64,000 nt of DNA from Phil1 sp040767925 (lineage in GTDB: Bacteria; Bacillota; Clostridia; Christensenellales; CAG-138). This document shows, in pieces, positions 45,702-53,436 of the stretch. The notes beneath the pieces were generated by a model. That model was not told where the DNA came from. It worked only from the letters and a program-made list of their open reading frames with translations, and did no database searches. The stretch is taken from positions 248,001 to 312,000 of the forward strand of contig JAXGNN010000002.1 of NCBI GenBank assembly GCA_040767925.1, written 5' to 3'. The first letter of the stretch is position 1, and each line of letters opens with the position of its first letter. Position numbers and translations under genes: made by a program.

Positions 45702-45778
45702 TGGTAGCGGCGACTGGATTCGAACCGGTGACACTTCGGGTATGAACCGAATGCTCTGGCCAACTGAGCTACGCCGCC
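45702..45778 (-). tRNA. tRNA-Met (elongator), anticodon CAT
   Basis: 77 bases with encoded CCA. Acceptor stem GGCGGCG pairs with CGCCGCT (first pair G-U); the anticodon loop is TTCATAC inside stem TTCGG/CCGAA; the T-arm has GGTTCGAATCC. It is the second gene of a two-tRNA transcript. Confidence 0.95.
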
Positions 45779-45815
45779 ATATATGATGCGCACATCATAA
45801 GGTGTGCGCATCGTT

Positions 45816-45891
<76 letters not shown>

Positions 45892-45916
45892 ATGAAGCCG
45901 CTTAGCGGCAAAGATT

Positions 45917-45945
45917 ATATTACCACATGCGGTTTGCAGGGTCAA
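45917..45945 (-). promoter_or_regulatory. Sigma-A promoter of the tRNA operon
   Basis: On the minus strand TTGACC (45940-45945), 17 bases, TAATAT (45917-45922), about 20 bases upstream of tRNA-fMet. It overlaps the space just after the L,D-transpeptidase stop. Confidence 0.75.
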
Positions 45946-45952
45946 GCGTTTT

Positions 45953-46780
45953 TTAGTTTCCAATCATATAGCAATCGGGCGCGGGCGTCGATTTGGGAAG
46001 AAGCCTGTCGATGAGCGCCTGGTTTTTTAGCAGTTCGTCCGTGATGGTGACGCTCGTGCCCGGGCAGAGGTAGAGATAGATCCACTGCGCGTCGTCCGGC
46101 GCGAGGCGGATGCAGCCGTGCGAGGCGGGCGCGCCCAGCTTCCAGAATTCCTCCTCCATCAGGTACCTGTCGTCCCGCTCGGAATAGGGGACGGAGTGGA
46201 AATAGATCCTGTTCCTGATCTGCGTCCAATACTGCGCGTAGCAGCCGAAATTGACGAAATAGGCGAAGCGCTTCCTGTCCTCGCCCATGGCGAAGGTCCC
46301 GCGCGGGCTCCGGTCGGAAGGCTCGATGCCGGAGGAGCAGATCATCTCGCGCACGAGCACGGTGTAGTTGCCTTCGGCGTCCTTTTCATAGATCATCACG
46401 GCCTGGTTCGTCAGATCGACGACGGCGATGAACTTCTCCGGGTCGTCGTTGAGCATCTCTTCCTCGGGATACCTTCCGCCCTCCCTCGTGCGCAGGCTTT
46501 TTGGCGCGAGCGGGTAGGCCGCGCTTTGATAAGCCGTGGGCTCGGGGGTGGGCGTCGGCTCCTCGGTGGGTTCCGGGCTCGGGCTCGGGCTCGGCGCCGG
46601 GCTCGGCGTCGGCGGCGCGGTTTTCACGGGCGCGATCGCCGGGACGAGGGTCACCTCGATCGGCTCGGCCGTGTCCCCGGGGGACACGCCCGGCGTGCCC
46701 GCGTCGCCCATGCAGGCCGCAAAAAGCAGCGGCAGCAGCGCCGCGGCAAAAAACAAAATGCGAGTCCGAAAAGTTCTCAT
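45953..46780 (-). CDS. L,D-transpeptidase lipoprotein (YkuD domain)
   Basis: 275 residues from ATG 46780 (MRTFRTRILFFAAALL), six bases after GGAG; the frame to 47713 is antisense to the neighbour. It has a lipobox FAAC (Cys23), a Pro/Thr/Ser linker at residues about 50-85, and a YkuD domain with the active site HGCIRL (His221, Cys223). It would make 3-3 cross-links in peptidoglycan or attach proteins to it, tethered to the outer membrane face. It is divergent from a PG-binding protein. Confidence 0.9.
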   Translation of the reverse strand: MRTFRTRILFFAAALLPLLFAACMGDAGTPGVSPGDTAEPIEVTLVPAIAPVKTAPPTPSPAPSPSPSPEPTEEPTPTPEPTAYQSAAYPLAPKSLRTREGGRYPEEEMLNDDPEKFIAVVDLTNQAVMIYEKDAEGNYTVLVREMICSSGIEPSDRSPRGTFAMGEDRKRFAYFVNFGCYAQYWTQIRNRIYFHSVPYSERDDRYLMEEEFWKLGAPASHGCIRLAPDDAQWIYLYLCPGTSVTITDELLKNQALIDRLLPKSTPAPDCYMIGN

Positions 46781-46808
46781 CCGATTCTCCAGCGGTTTGT
46801 TCCGATTG

Positions 46809-46837
46809 ATTGTAGCACAAGGCGGCCGTCGGTTCAA
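46809..46837 (-). promoter_or_regulatory. Sigma-A promoter of the L,D-transpeptidase gene
   Basis: On the minus strand TTGAAC (46832-46837), 17 bases, TACAAT (46809-46814), 29 bases before the start codon. Confidence 0.7.
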
Positions 46838-46928
46838 CCGCATTCCTTCGCGCGAAAGCGGCGCTTTTTTCGCGCGGTGACAACGGTTTATTGCGCGCCC
46901 GCATCGCTGTACCGCGCCCGCGCGCCGC

Positions 46929-46956
46929 ACCAATCGGGCGCATCCGTCATAATTTA
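46929..46956 (+). promoter_or_regulatory. Possible sigma-K-type (mother-cell) promoter
   Basis: AC (46929-46930), 17 bases, CATAATTTA (46948-46956), fitting the loose sigma-K pattern AC-N16/17-CATAnnnTA. It precedes a PG-binding/LysM gene of the kind made in sporulating cells. The motif is short, so chance is possible. Confidence 0.35.
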
Positions 46957-47005
46957 TGTATATAAGGCGCGGCTTGCCGCGTAATAACTTCAGAGGTATG
47001 GTGTT

Positions 47006-47842
47006 ATGAGGATATTGAGACGCGGCGATACGGGCAGCGACGTCAGGGTTGCGCAGACGGCGCTTTCCCGCGCGGGCTACGACCCGGGCCCGATAGACGG
47101 CGTTTTCGGCGCCCAGACCGAACGCGCCGTGATACAGTTCCAGCGCGTGCTGGGGCTTACGCAGGATGGGATCATCGGTCCCGCAACATGGGCATACCTT
47201 GAGCCGTTCGCCCTCGAACCCAACCCCGAGGTGCTGCGCCGCGGCAGCCGGGGCGAGATGGTCAGGGCCCTCCAGACGGCGCTCAAGGCGTCGGGAAACG
47301 ATCCGGGCGCGATCGACGGCGTTTTCGGCACAAGGACCGAGGCGGCGCTCAAGGCCTTCCAACAGAAAGCCGGCATCCCCCAGACGGGCGTTGCCGACAA
47401 CATCACGTGGCTTGCCATTTCCCCGCACATCGACTATTCGAACGTCGTGCTCCGCCGCGGCGCTATGGGCATGTACGTGATGATCCTCCAGAGCGCGCTC
47501 ATCAACGCGTGCCAAAGCCCCGGCGCGATCGACGGCGTTTTCGGATCGCGGACACAGGCGGCCGTCACGGCCTTCCAGAGGGCGAACAACCTTACGGCGG
47601 ACGGCATCGTCGGCCCGAGGACGTGGGCGGCGCTCAAGCCGTACATCATCGGCAGGGTGGTCCCCTACACCGTGAAGGCCGGCGACACGCTCTCCTCCAT
47701 CGCGCAGGCGCACAACACGACCGTCGGCGACATATTAATGCTGAACCCCCGCGAAAATCCCAATCAGATCAACGTAGGCGAGGTTTTCTACATACCCGTC
47801 AACAGCTGCTCCACAGCACCGGGCGGCACGACGCTGAGCTGA
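47006..47842 (+). CDS. Peptidoglycan-binding protein with three PG_binding_1 domains and a C-terminal LysM
   Basis: 278 residues, no signal peptide. Three repeats share LRRG...VRxxQTAL...PGxIDGVFGxxTExAVxxFQ (residues about 3-68, 76-143, 150-215), and residues 220-266 are a LysM (YTVKAGDTLSSIAQAHNTTVGDIL then INVGEVFYIPV). Such proteins without signal peptides are typical of spore coat or cortex proteins made in the mother cell. A GAGG lies nine bases before the ATG. No hydrolase domain is seen. Confidence 0.88.
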   Translation: MRILRRGDTGSDVRVAQTALSRAGYDPGPIDGVFGAQTERAVIQFQRVLGLTQDGIIGPATWAYLEPFALEPNPEVLRRGSRGEMVRALQTALKASGNDPGAIDGVFGTRTEAALKAFQQKAGIPQTGVADNITWLAISPHIDYSNVVLRRGAMGMYVMILQSALINACQSPGAIDGVFGSRTQAAVTAFQRANNLTADGIVGPRTWAALKPYIIGRVVPYTVKAGDTLSSIAQAHNTTVGDILMLNPRENPNQINVGEVFYIPVNSCSTAPGGTTLS

Positions 47843-47863
47843 CCCGCGGGGAAATCAACACGG

Positions 47864-47887
47864 GAGGGCGGCCGCAAGGCCGCCCTC
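47864..47887. terminator. GC-rich terminator-like hairpin between convergent genes
   Basis: GAGGGCGGCC-GCAA-GGCCGCCCTC, a 10-bp stem with a GNRA-type tetraloop between the PG-binding and DUF4173 gene ends. There is no clear T-run in either direction. Confidence 0.55.
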
Positions 47888-47916
47888 GGCTTATCAAAAA
47901 AGCGGTTTCGCCGATA

Positions 47917-49356
47917 TCAGTCCGGCTGATCCACGTCCTCCGGCGCGACGTCGTAATAGATCTCATATTTGAGCGGGCTTCTGCGCAGCACCTTTTCCGC
48001 GTCCTCCGAGAGGGTGTAGCGCAGGAAGTCCGCGTCGCCGTCCTTCAGGCCGCCCCGCTCCTCCGCGTGCGCGAGCACGCTCCCCGCGATGATCGCGTCG
48101 AGGTTGACGAGGGAGAGCGCGAGGTAGAACGCCGCGAACACGCCCGCCGCGAGCCGCAACAGCTTCATTTTCACCTGGAACAGCTTCGCCGCGCAAAGGC
48201 CGATGAGCGCGAAGAGATACAGCATGAACCAGAAGGGCAGTATGCGGTTGATGGTGAGGCCGTACGCGTCGATATACATCAAGAGGCGCGCCATGGCGCT
48301 CGCCAGCAGCATGGCCGTCGCCGCGAGCAGGCCGAGCATCAGGCCGCGCAGCAGCCTTGTGTTTTCCGTAAAGGTCGCGCACAGCGCGAAGGCGACGAGG
48401 TTGATCGCCGCGACCATGCACAGCTCCGAGAAGCCGCGCACCGCGTATTCCGAATAGGTCAGGCCTTCGGGCAGCCCCGCGAGGCCCGTCAGATACGTGA
48501 ACTGAAATGCGGCGAAGATGGCGTAGATGCCGAGCAGTATCCCGATCGCCGCCGCGACCCCCGCGCTGTTGAAGCGCTTTTCATAGGGCCGAGCGGGATA
48601 CGGTTTCTGCTCATATACGAGGTGAAAGAGGAACGAATAGAACAGCGCCGCCACGGCGAGCGTCAGCACGACGCGCGTGACCGCCGGCCCGAGCCGTATG
48701 TTTTCAAAAACCCCTTCGAGCACGACGCGCATCGCGGCGTCCGCGCTGATGAGAAGGGGCACCACGATGAGCGCGAGGAACAAGCCGACGAGTACGCCGA
48801 TGCGCACGGCCCGCCCGCGCTCATCGGCGGCTTTTTTGGGGAACAGGCTCCCCGCCGCGCCGAAGAAGCGGCCGATGGCGGCAAAGGGCGCCACGAACCA
48901 GCCCTGCAGGTATGAAGCGATATATCCGCCCTGCCTTTCGTCCGGCACGAGCGCCGTGCACTCCACGGCGTGCAGCATCAGCACGAGCGGGAGCGCGGGG
49001 AAGTTGACCGCGTTGAGATTCCTTTCGCTATAGACGAGATAGCGCGCCATCAGCCACAGCGCCAGCGCCGCGAGGAACCAGCCCACGGGCTTTTTCGAGG
49101 AGGTTTTCCATGTGAGCGCGTAAAAGCAGATGAGATAGGCGAGCCAGAACGCCGCGTACTTCAGCCCCGCCGCGCGAAGCTCGCTCGTGATGAAGCTTTC
49201 CTGAAACAACACCAGCGAGAAGATGGCGCCCAGCGCCAGCGCGCCGGCGAGCAGCCATTTCTGCGCGAGGGTGTACGTCCGCGCTCCCTTAAGCGGCGCG
49301 CCCGGGTTCGCTTCGTAGAAGCCCTTTTCCGAATTCGTGTTCTTCTCTTCGTTCAT
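47917..49356 (-). CDS. DUF4173/DUF4153-like polytopic membrane protein
   Basis: 479 residues with about twelve hydrophobic segments and a charged N-terminal tail. The segment LPEGLTYSEYAVRGFSELCMVAAINL and the C-terminal NRILPFWFMLYLFAL match DUF4173-type proteins. Function unknown. The start overlaps the stop of the small XRE regulator by four bases; the DUF2975-XRE-DUF4173 trio is therefore one regulated membrane operon. Confidence 0.75.
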   Translation of the reverse strand: MNEEKNTNSEKGFYEANPGAPLKGARTYTLAQKWLLAGALALGAIFSLVLFQESFITSELRAAGLKYAAFWLAYLICFYALTWKTSSKKPVGWFLAALALWLMARYLVYSERNLNAVNFPALPLVLMLHAVECTALVPDERQGGYIASYLQGWFVAPFAAIGRFFGAAGSLFPKKAADERGRAVRIGVLVGLFLALIVVPLLISADAAMRVVLEGVFENIRLGPAVTRVVLTLAVAALFYSFLFHLVYEQKPYPARPYEKRFNSAGVAAAIGILLGIYAIFAAFQFTYLTGLAGLPEGLTYSEYAVRGFSELCMVAAINLVAFALCATFTENTRLLRGLMLGLLAATAMLLASAMARLLMYIDAYGLTINRILPFWFMLYLFALIGLCAAKLFQVKMKLLRLAAGVFAAFYLALSLVNLDAIIAGSVLAHAEERGGLKDGDADFLRYTLSEDAEKVLRRSPLKYEIYYDVAPEDVDQPD

Positions 49357-49568
49357 GCGTCCATTTCCTCCGCAACGTATTCGAGTATGTCCGCCACCTG
49401 GCAGCCGAGGATGCGGCAGATGGCGTCGAGCGTGGAAAAGCGGATCGCCCTGCCCTTGTTGGTCTTTAGGATGGACAGATTCGCCTGCGTGATGCCCAGG
49501 GCGTCCGCGAGTTCGCCCGAGGTCATCTTGCGCCGCGCCAGCATCACATCGAGATTCACCCTGATCAT
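49353..49568 (-). CDS. Small XRE/Cro-type regulator (YozG-like)
   Basis: 71 residues consisting of a single helix-turn-helix domain: MTSGELADALGITQANLSILKTNKGRAIRFSTLDAICRIL. GGAG lies eight bases before ATG 49568; the longer frame to 50063 is antisense or out of frame with DUF2975. YozG-like regulators typically sit beside DUF2975 genes. The two 15-bp operator-like repeats in the operon promoter are probable targets. Confidence 0.88.
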   Translation of the reverse strand: MIRVNLDVMLARRKMTSGELADALGITQANLSILKTNKGRAIRFSTLDAICRILGCQVADILEYVAEEMDA

Positions 49569-49579
49569 GCCATCATCTC

Positions 49580-50032
49580 CTAAATCGTCAGTTCGTTCTC
49601 GCGCTTGAACGCGACCGCCTTGCGGAACACCCCGGCGAGCACGAGCGCGAAGAGGCCCGAGAGCAGCATCACGAGGGCGCAGACGGCGGTCATGGGCGTG
49701 AAGAACACGAAGCATTTGCCGAGGAACAGCGCGCCCGCGGCCTCCGCCCCGATCCCCATGCGCAGGAAGGCATAGACGTTGCGCTCCACGAAGGGGTCGC
49801 CCGCGACCGTGCCCAAAACGAGCAGCAGCTCGAAGAGGATCCACAGCGCGAGCATCCCCGCGAGCACCAAAAAGCCGTAGAACAGCGAGAGCGCTTCGCC
49901 CGCGCCGTAGTAAGTCTGAAAAAATCCCGCGACGCCCTCGAAGGCGAATATCGCCACGAGGCAGAAAAGCACGAACGCGGCGAGCAGGTACAGCAGCGCC
50001 TGCGCCGCGAGGACGAGTAGGTTCCGCTTCAT
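49580..50032 (-). CDS. DUF2975 family membrane protein
   Basis: 150 residues from ATG 50032 (MKRNLLVLAAQALLYLLAA), after GGGAGGG; the frame to 50092 starts inside the promoter. Four membrane helices and the motif GDPFVERNVYAFLRMG between helices two and three are typical of DUF2975. It ends 11 bases before the XRE gene. Confidence 0.85.
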   Translation of the reverse strand: MKRNLLVLAAQALLYLLAAFVLFCLVAIFAFEGVAGFFQTYYGAGEALSLFYGFLVLAGMLALWILFELLLVLGTVAGDPFVERNVYAFLRMGIGAEAAGALFLGKCFVFFTPMTAVCALVMLLSGLFALVLAGVFRKAVAFKRENELTI

Positions 50033-50063
50033 ACAATCCCTCCCAAGGATTTCTGATGAGCAT

Positions 50064-50115
50064 ACTATAGCACGCTCTTTATTGTATTTCAATATTTATT
50101 TATCGTATTTCAATA
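50064..50115 (-). promoter_or_regulatory. Promoter with two 15-bp operators for the DUF2975-XRE-DUF4173 operon
   Basis: On the minus strand TTGAAA (50087-50092), 17 bases, TATAGT (50064-50069). Two repeats lie on it: 50080-50094 is a perfect 5-5-5 inverted repeat (TATTG-AAATA-CAATA) covering the -35, and 50101-50115 is the same with one change. They are 21 bp apart centre to centre, two helical turns, as expected for cooperative binding of a small XRE dimer. Confidence 0.8.
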
Positions 50116-50222
50116 AAGCTGTGAGCGCGGACATAAAAATAGCAAACATCGTGCGACAATATGGTGAACGCCGTTCCCACGGGCGGCGGTTTTTGCTATA
50201 ATCAGGCAAAGGGGTGATTGAA

Positions 50223-50933
50223 ATGCTGGGAAATTCGCTTTATTATTACGGAACGGACAGCACGCTGTTCCTGCTCGTGATCGCGGTCGCGGTGCTCGGG
50301 CTGATCGCCTCGGCGCGCGTGAACAGCGTTTTTAAAAAGTACGCGAAGATGCGCGCCGCGATCGGGCTCACAGCCGCGGATGTGGCGCAGCGCCTGCTCT
50401 ACGCGGGCGGAAGCAGCGCCGCGCTCACGCAGGTGGGCGGCCAGCTCACGGACCATTACGACCCAAGGAGCAACGTGGTCGGCCTCTCGCAGGCGGTGTA
50501 TAACGACACCTCCGTCGCCGCGCTCGCGGTGGCGGCGCACGAGATCGGCCACGTCATGCAGTATCAGGAGGGGTACGGCCCCATCAAACTTCGAAACGCG
50601 CTCCTGCCCGTCGCGAAGATCGGCTCGGGCGTCGCGCCCTGGCTCGTGATCCTCGGCGTGTTCATGGGCTCGTTCGGCCTCGCGAGCTTCGGCGCGTGGC
50701 TTTTCGCGGGCATCCTCTTCTTCCAGCTCGTGACGCTGCCCGTGGAGCTCAACGCATCGAAACGGGCGCTCGACATGCTCACCGCCGGCGGCTACATCGA
50801 CACGTACGACGAGGAGGGCGCGGCGCGCAAGGTGCTCAACGCGGCGGCGGCGACGTATGTCGTGGCGGCGCTCGCGTCGTTCGTCACATTCCTCAGACTC
50901 CTGGCGCTCGCCAACAGCACGAGAAGGAGATAA
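50223..50933 (+). CDS. Membrane zinc metallopeptidase (YugP-like)
   Basis: 236 residues from ATG 50223 (an in-frame GTG at 50214 lies within the AAGGGG ribosome site). The zinc motif HEIGH is at residues 106-110 after LAVAA, preceded by LTDHYDPRSNVVGLSQAVYN; the downstream ELNASKRAL supplies the third ligand. Four hydrophobic segments. Known as the neutral zinc metallopeptidase YugP family; the biological target is unknown. A TATAAT (50197-50202) lies upstream without a good -35 box. Confidence 0.9.
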   Translation: MLGNSLYYYGTDSTLFLLVIAVAVLGLIASARVNSVFKKYAKMRAAIGLTAADVAQRLLYAGGSSAALTQVGGQLTDHYDPRSNVVGLSQAVYNDTSVAALAVAAHEIGHVMQYQEGYGPIKLRNALLPVAKIGSGVAPWLVILGVFMGSFGLASFGAWLFAGILFFQLVTLPVELNASKRALDMLTAGGYIDTYDEEGAARKVLNAAAATYVVAALASFVTFLRLLALANSTRRR

Positions 50934-50956
50934 TCCGTCAGGCAACACACGCTCAA

Positions 50957-50979
50957 GCGGGCGGCTTTTGGCCGCCCGC
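50957..50979 (+). terminator. Terminator-like hairpin after the metallopeptidase gene
   Basis: GCGGGCGGC-TTTTG-GCCGCCCGC, 9-bp GC stem, followed by TTACGTTATT. About 24 bases past the stop codon. Confidence 0.65.
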
Positions 50980-51004
50980 TTACGTTATTGTTCAACCTTC
51001 CTTT

Positions 51005-51128
51005 CGAGGGCTCCGCCCTCGAGCTCCCGCCAAAGGGATCATCCCCTTGGAATCCCTGCCGCCGGAGGCGCCCTGTTTCAGAACGTTCGCGCATTTGGGT
51101 TGCAAAATCCTTGGGGGACGGAGTCCCC
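51005..51128. repeat. Intergenic palindromic element with three hairpins
   Basis: CGAGGGC-TCC-GCCCTCG (51005-51021), CCAAAGGG-ATCAT-CCCCTTGG (51030-51050) and GGGGAC-GGA-GTCCCC (51114-51128). The arrangement of short GC hairpins around CTCCGCC and GGAGTCC cores looks like a REP/BIME-type intergenic repeat that may occur elsewhere in the genome. Confidence 0.5.
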
Positions 51129-51142
51129 GACGTTCCCGAAGA

Positions 51143-52297
51143 CTAATTCAACAGCCGGAACAGCGTCGCGATGCCGATGCCGAGGTAGTTGCCCAGCGCG
51201 ATGCCGAGTATGCCGCAGACGAGCCCCGTGAGGATGATTTCTTTATTCTTCATGGCGTTCGCCACAGGCGCGATGAAGGCGGGGCCGTAGATGCCGGCGG
51301 TCGAGGTGATGAGCGCGGTGTCCGCGTCGATCTTAAAGGGCTTGACGAGCAGCATATGCAGGAATACGGAGCCGAACTGGACGATCGCGACCATCAGGAG
51401 GAGCATCAGCGAGGCGGCGTTGACCATCGAGAGATTGAACGTAAGGCCGATCGCCACCGAAAACATGTAGATGAAATACTGTCCCGCGGCGTACGAGCCC
51501 GGGATGGTCCGCACCTTTTTTATGAACGAGAAAGCGACGCCGCAGGTCGTGACGCCGAGCATGACGACCATGATGTTCGTCGGGCTCCCCGTGATGAGCC
51601 ACGACGCGCCGAGCGATATGCCCACCGACAGGACCGCGAGCAGGAAGATGGGCAGCCGCGCGAGGAGCATTTTGAAGGTGAAGGGCTCCTTCTTCGCGAC
51701 GAACTTCTTTTCGAGCGCGCTCTCGAGATTTTCGTCCGCGCCCTTGACGCTGCCGAGGTTGAACTTGGGCAGGAAACTGCGGAACAGCCGCGGCATGACG
51801 GTGAGGATGAGGAGGAAATAGACACCGCCGACGATCATGTCCGCGGTGTTGACAAGCACGATGGCCTCCTCCCCCACGCCCAGCGCGAGGCCTATGGCGA
51901 TGAGGTTGGGCGTGCCGCCCACATAGACGCCCATGAGCATGCCGCTGATGTCTCCCGCGTTGGCGACGCTGCCGCGGAAGATGAAGTTCGCCGCCGCGCA
52001 CACGAGCCCCACCGCCACGATCAGCACGAGGAAAGAGGTGATTGCGGGCCGCGCCAGGCGCTTGAGGGAGGCGAGGTCCGCCGAAAACAGGATCAGCGGC
52101 ACGGCGACGGGCACACAGACCTCGGAAAGCGTGGTCGCCATCGAGGCGTCGTTCAGGAGAAAGCTCACGCCGAAGCCCACGATGTAGCACAAGAACACAG
52201 GCCCAAGCATGTTGAAGAACTTGAACCTGTCGCTCAGGAGCACCGCGGCCCTCGGCACGAGTACGATCAGCAGGATGATGATAATGTCCGTGAGCAT
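51143..52297 (-). CDS. DUF819 family membrane protein (YjcL-like)
   Basis: 384 residues, about eleven membrane helices. LCYIVGFGVSFLLND, GVYVGGTPNLIAIGLALGV and TSTAGIYGPAFIAPVANAMKN are typical of DUF819 proteins, which resemble ion or carboxylate transporters in two inverted halves. Substrate unknown. It is divergent from a C45 peptidase and the two share a compact promoter region, so transport of an amide or peptide product is conceivable. Confidence 0.85.
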   Translation of the reverse strand: MLTDIIIILLIVLVPRAAVLLSDRFKFFNMLGPVFLCYIVGFGVSFLLNDASMATTLSEVCVPVAVPLILFSADLASLKRLARPAITSFLVLIVAVGLVCAAANFIFRGSVANAGDISGMLMGVYVGGTPNLIAIGLALGVGEEAIVLVNTADMIVGGVYFLLILTVMPRLFRSFLPKFNLGSVKGADENLESALEKKFVAKKEPFTFKMLLARLPIFLLAVLSVGISLGASWLITGSPTNIMVVMLGVTTCGVAFSFIKKVRTIPGSYAAGQYFIYMFSVAIGLTFNLSMVNAASLMLLLMVAIVQFGSVFLHMLLVKPFKIDADTALITSTAGIYGPAFIAPVANAMKNKEIILTGLVCGILGIALGNYLGIGIATLFRLLN

Positions 52298-52334
52298 AAA
52301 ATACCTCTTCGATGATAGAATATGAATTGCCTAC

Positions 52335-52363
52335 ATTATAGAATATCATCGTGATATAATCAA
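52335..52363 (-). promoter_or_regulatory. DUF819 promoter overlapping a palindrome and a plus-strand -10 box
   Basis: On the minus strand TTGATT (52358-52363), 17 bases, TATAAT (52335-52340). The spacer holds the perfect palindrome ATATCA-TCG-TGATAT (52343-52357), and a plus-strand TATAAT (52355-52360) for the C45 gene overlaps it. One regulator could switch both genes. Confidence 0.6.
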
Positions 52364-52381
52364 AGAAAAACTGGAGGGCAT

Positions 52382-53362
52382 ATGGATAAACTGCGCTATC
52401 TGGACCTGAGGGGCGAAAACGGGCACCGGCGCTACGGCGAAATCTTCTCCGGCGCGATCCGCTCGATGGCGGAGCCGCGCGAACTGAAGCCCTCCTTCTT
52501 CCGCGCGCGGGAGAAGGCCCTCCTGCGCTACCCCGCTTACTGCAAGGAGATCTACGAGCGGGCGGAGGGCGCGGGCGTCGACGGGGATCTTTTTTTCGCC
52601 GGGATGCTCGCGGGCGTGCACGAGTTTGAGAGCTGCACGGACCTTTTCCTTCGCCGCGCGGACGGCGCCGTGCTCTACGGGCACAACGAGGACGGCCCCT
52701 ATGCGCCGGACAACTGCGCCATCGCGCGCTACTCGGGCGTCAGGCGCGGCTTCACCGAATTTTCCGCCGCGGAGTCCATCCCCGGCTACACCTTCCTTTG
52801 GAACGACGCGGGGCTCGTGACCTCAGTCAACTTCATCCATCTCGAGCGGCGGCGCTACGACGAGCCGAGCGCGCACTTCCTGCTGCGGGACGCGGCGGAG
52901 GCGTCCTCCATCGAGGAAATCCGCGAGAAGCTCTCCGGCGCGACCTGCGCCTCGGCGTTCAGCCTCAACGTATACGACCATAAGACCTGCCGCGCGTATA
53001 ACGTGGAATTCCTATATGATCAACTCGACATCTTGGAAGTTACAGACCGTTACGCGCACGCCAATCACCTCATCCGCCTCGGCGAAGGCTACGCGCGCCC
53101 CGGCTCGGACACGAAGCCGCGCCTGAAAAGCGCGCGGGAGCTGCTCGCCGCGCTCGACCCCGCCGCCGCGGGAATCGGGGACATCCGAAAGATCCTCGAA
53201 TACGTCTGCGACGAGGAGGAATGCCGCTCCGTCTACAGCGCGCCGGGCACGAACGAGTTCATTACGGGAGCAACCATGCTCGTCGATCCCGCGAACGGGG
53301 AAATCGTCGTCGCCGACCGGTTTTCCGGGGAGGAGATGCGCTTCAAACTGCCGCGCGCGTGA
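52382..53362 (+). CDS. C45 family peptidase / linear amide C-N hydrolase (acyl-transferase-like)
   Basis: 326 residues. The probable autocatalytic nucleophile is Cys85 in HEFESCTDLFLR, followed by GAVLYGHNEDG, the pattern of the penicillin acyltransferase/C45 Ntn-hydrolase family in which cleavage before the Cys activates the enzyme. CTGGAGGG precedes the ATG. No signal peptide. It would hydrolyse an acyl-amide or peptide bond; substrate unknown. Confidence 0.85.
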   Translation: MDKLRYLDLRGENGHRRYGEIFSGAIRSMAEPRELKPSFFRAREKALLRYPAYCKEIYERAEGAGVDGDLFFAGMLAGVHEFESCTDLFLRRADGAVLYGHNEDGPYAPDNCAIARYSGVRRGFTEFSAAESIPGYTFLWNDAGLVTSVNFIHLERRRYDEPSAHFLLRDAAEASSIEEIREKLSGATCASAFSLNVYDHKTCRAYNVEFLYDQLDILEVTDRYAHANHLIRLGEGYARPGSDTKPRLKSARELLAALDPAAAGIGDIRKILEYVCDEEECRSVYSAPGTNEFITGATMLVDPANGEIVVADRFSGEEMRFKLPRA

Positions 53363-53388
53363 TTGCGCCTTCAATTCGAAAACGGCAA

Positions 53389-53416
53389 GAGCCCGGCGTT
53401 TCGGCCGGGCTCGGTT
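53389..53416. terminator. Terminator between the C45 and DivIVA-like genes
   Basis: GAGCCCGGC-GTTTCG-GCCGGGCTC, then GGTTT on the plus strand. It lies between convergent gene ends and can also serve the Tad operon. Confidence 0.75.
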
Positions 53417-53436
53417 TATCGATCTCCTGCTTATGC

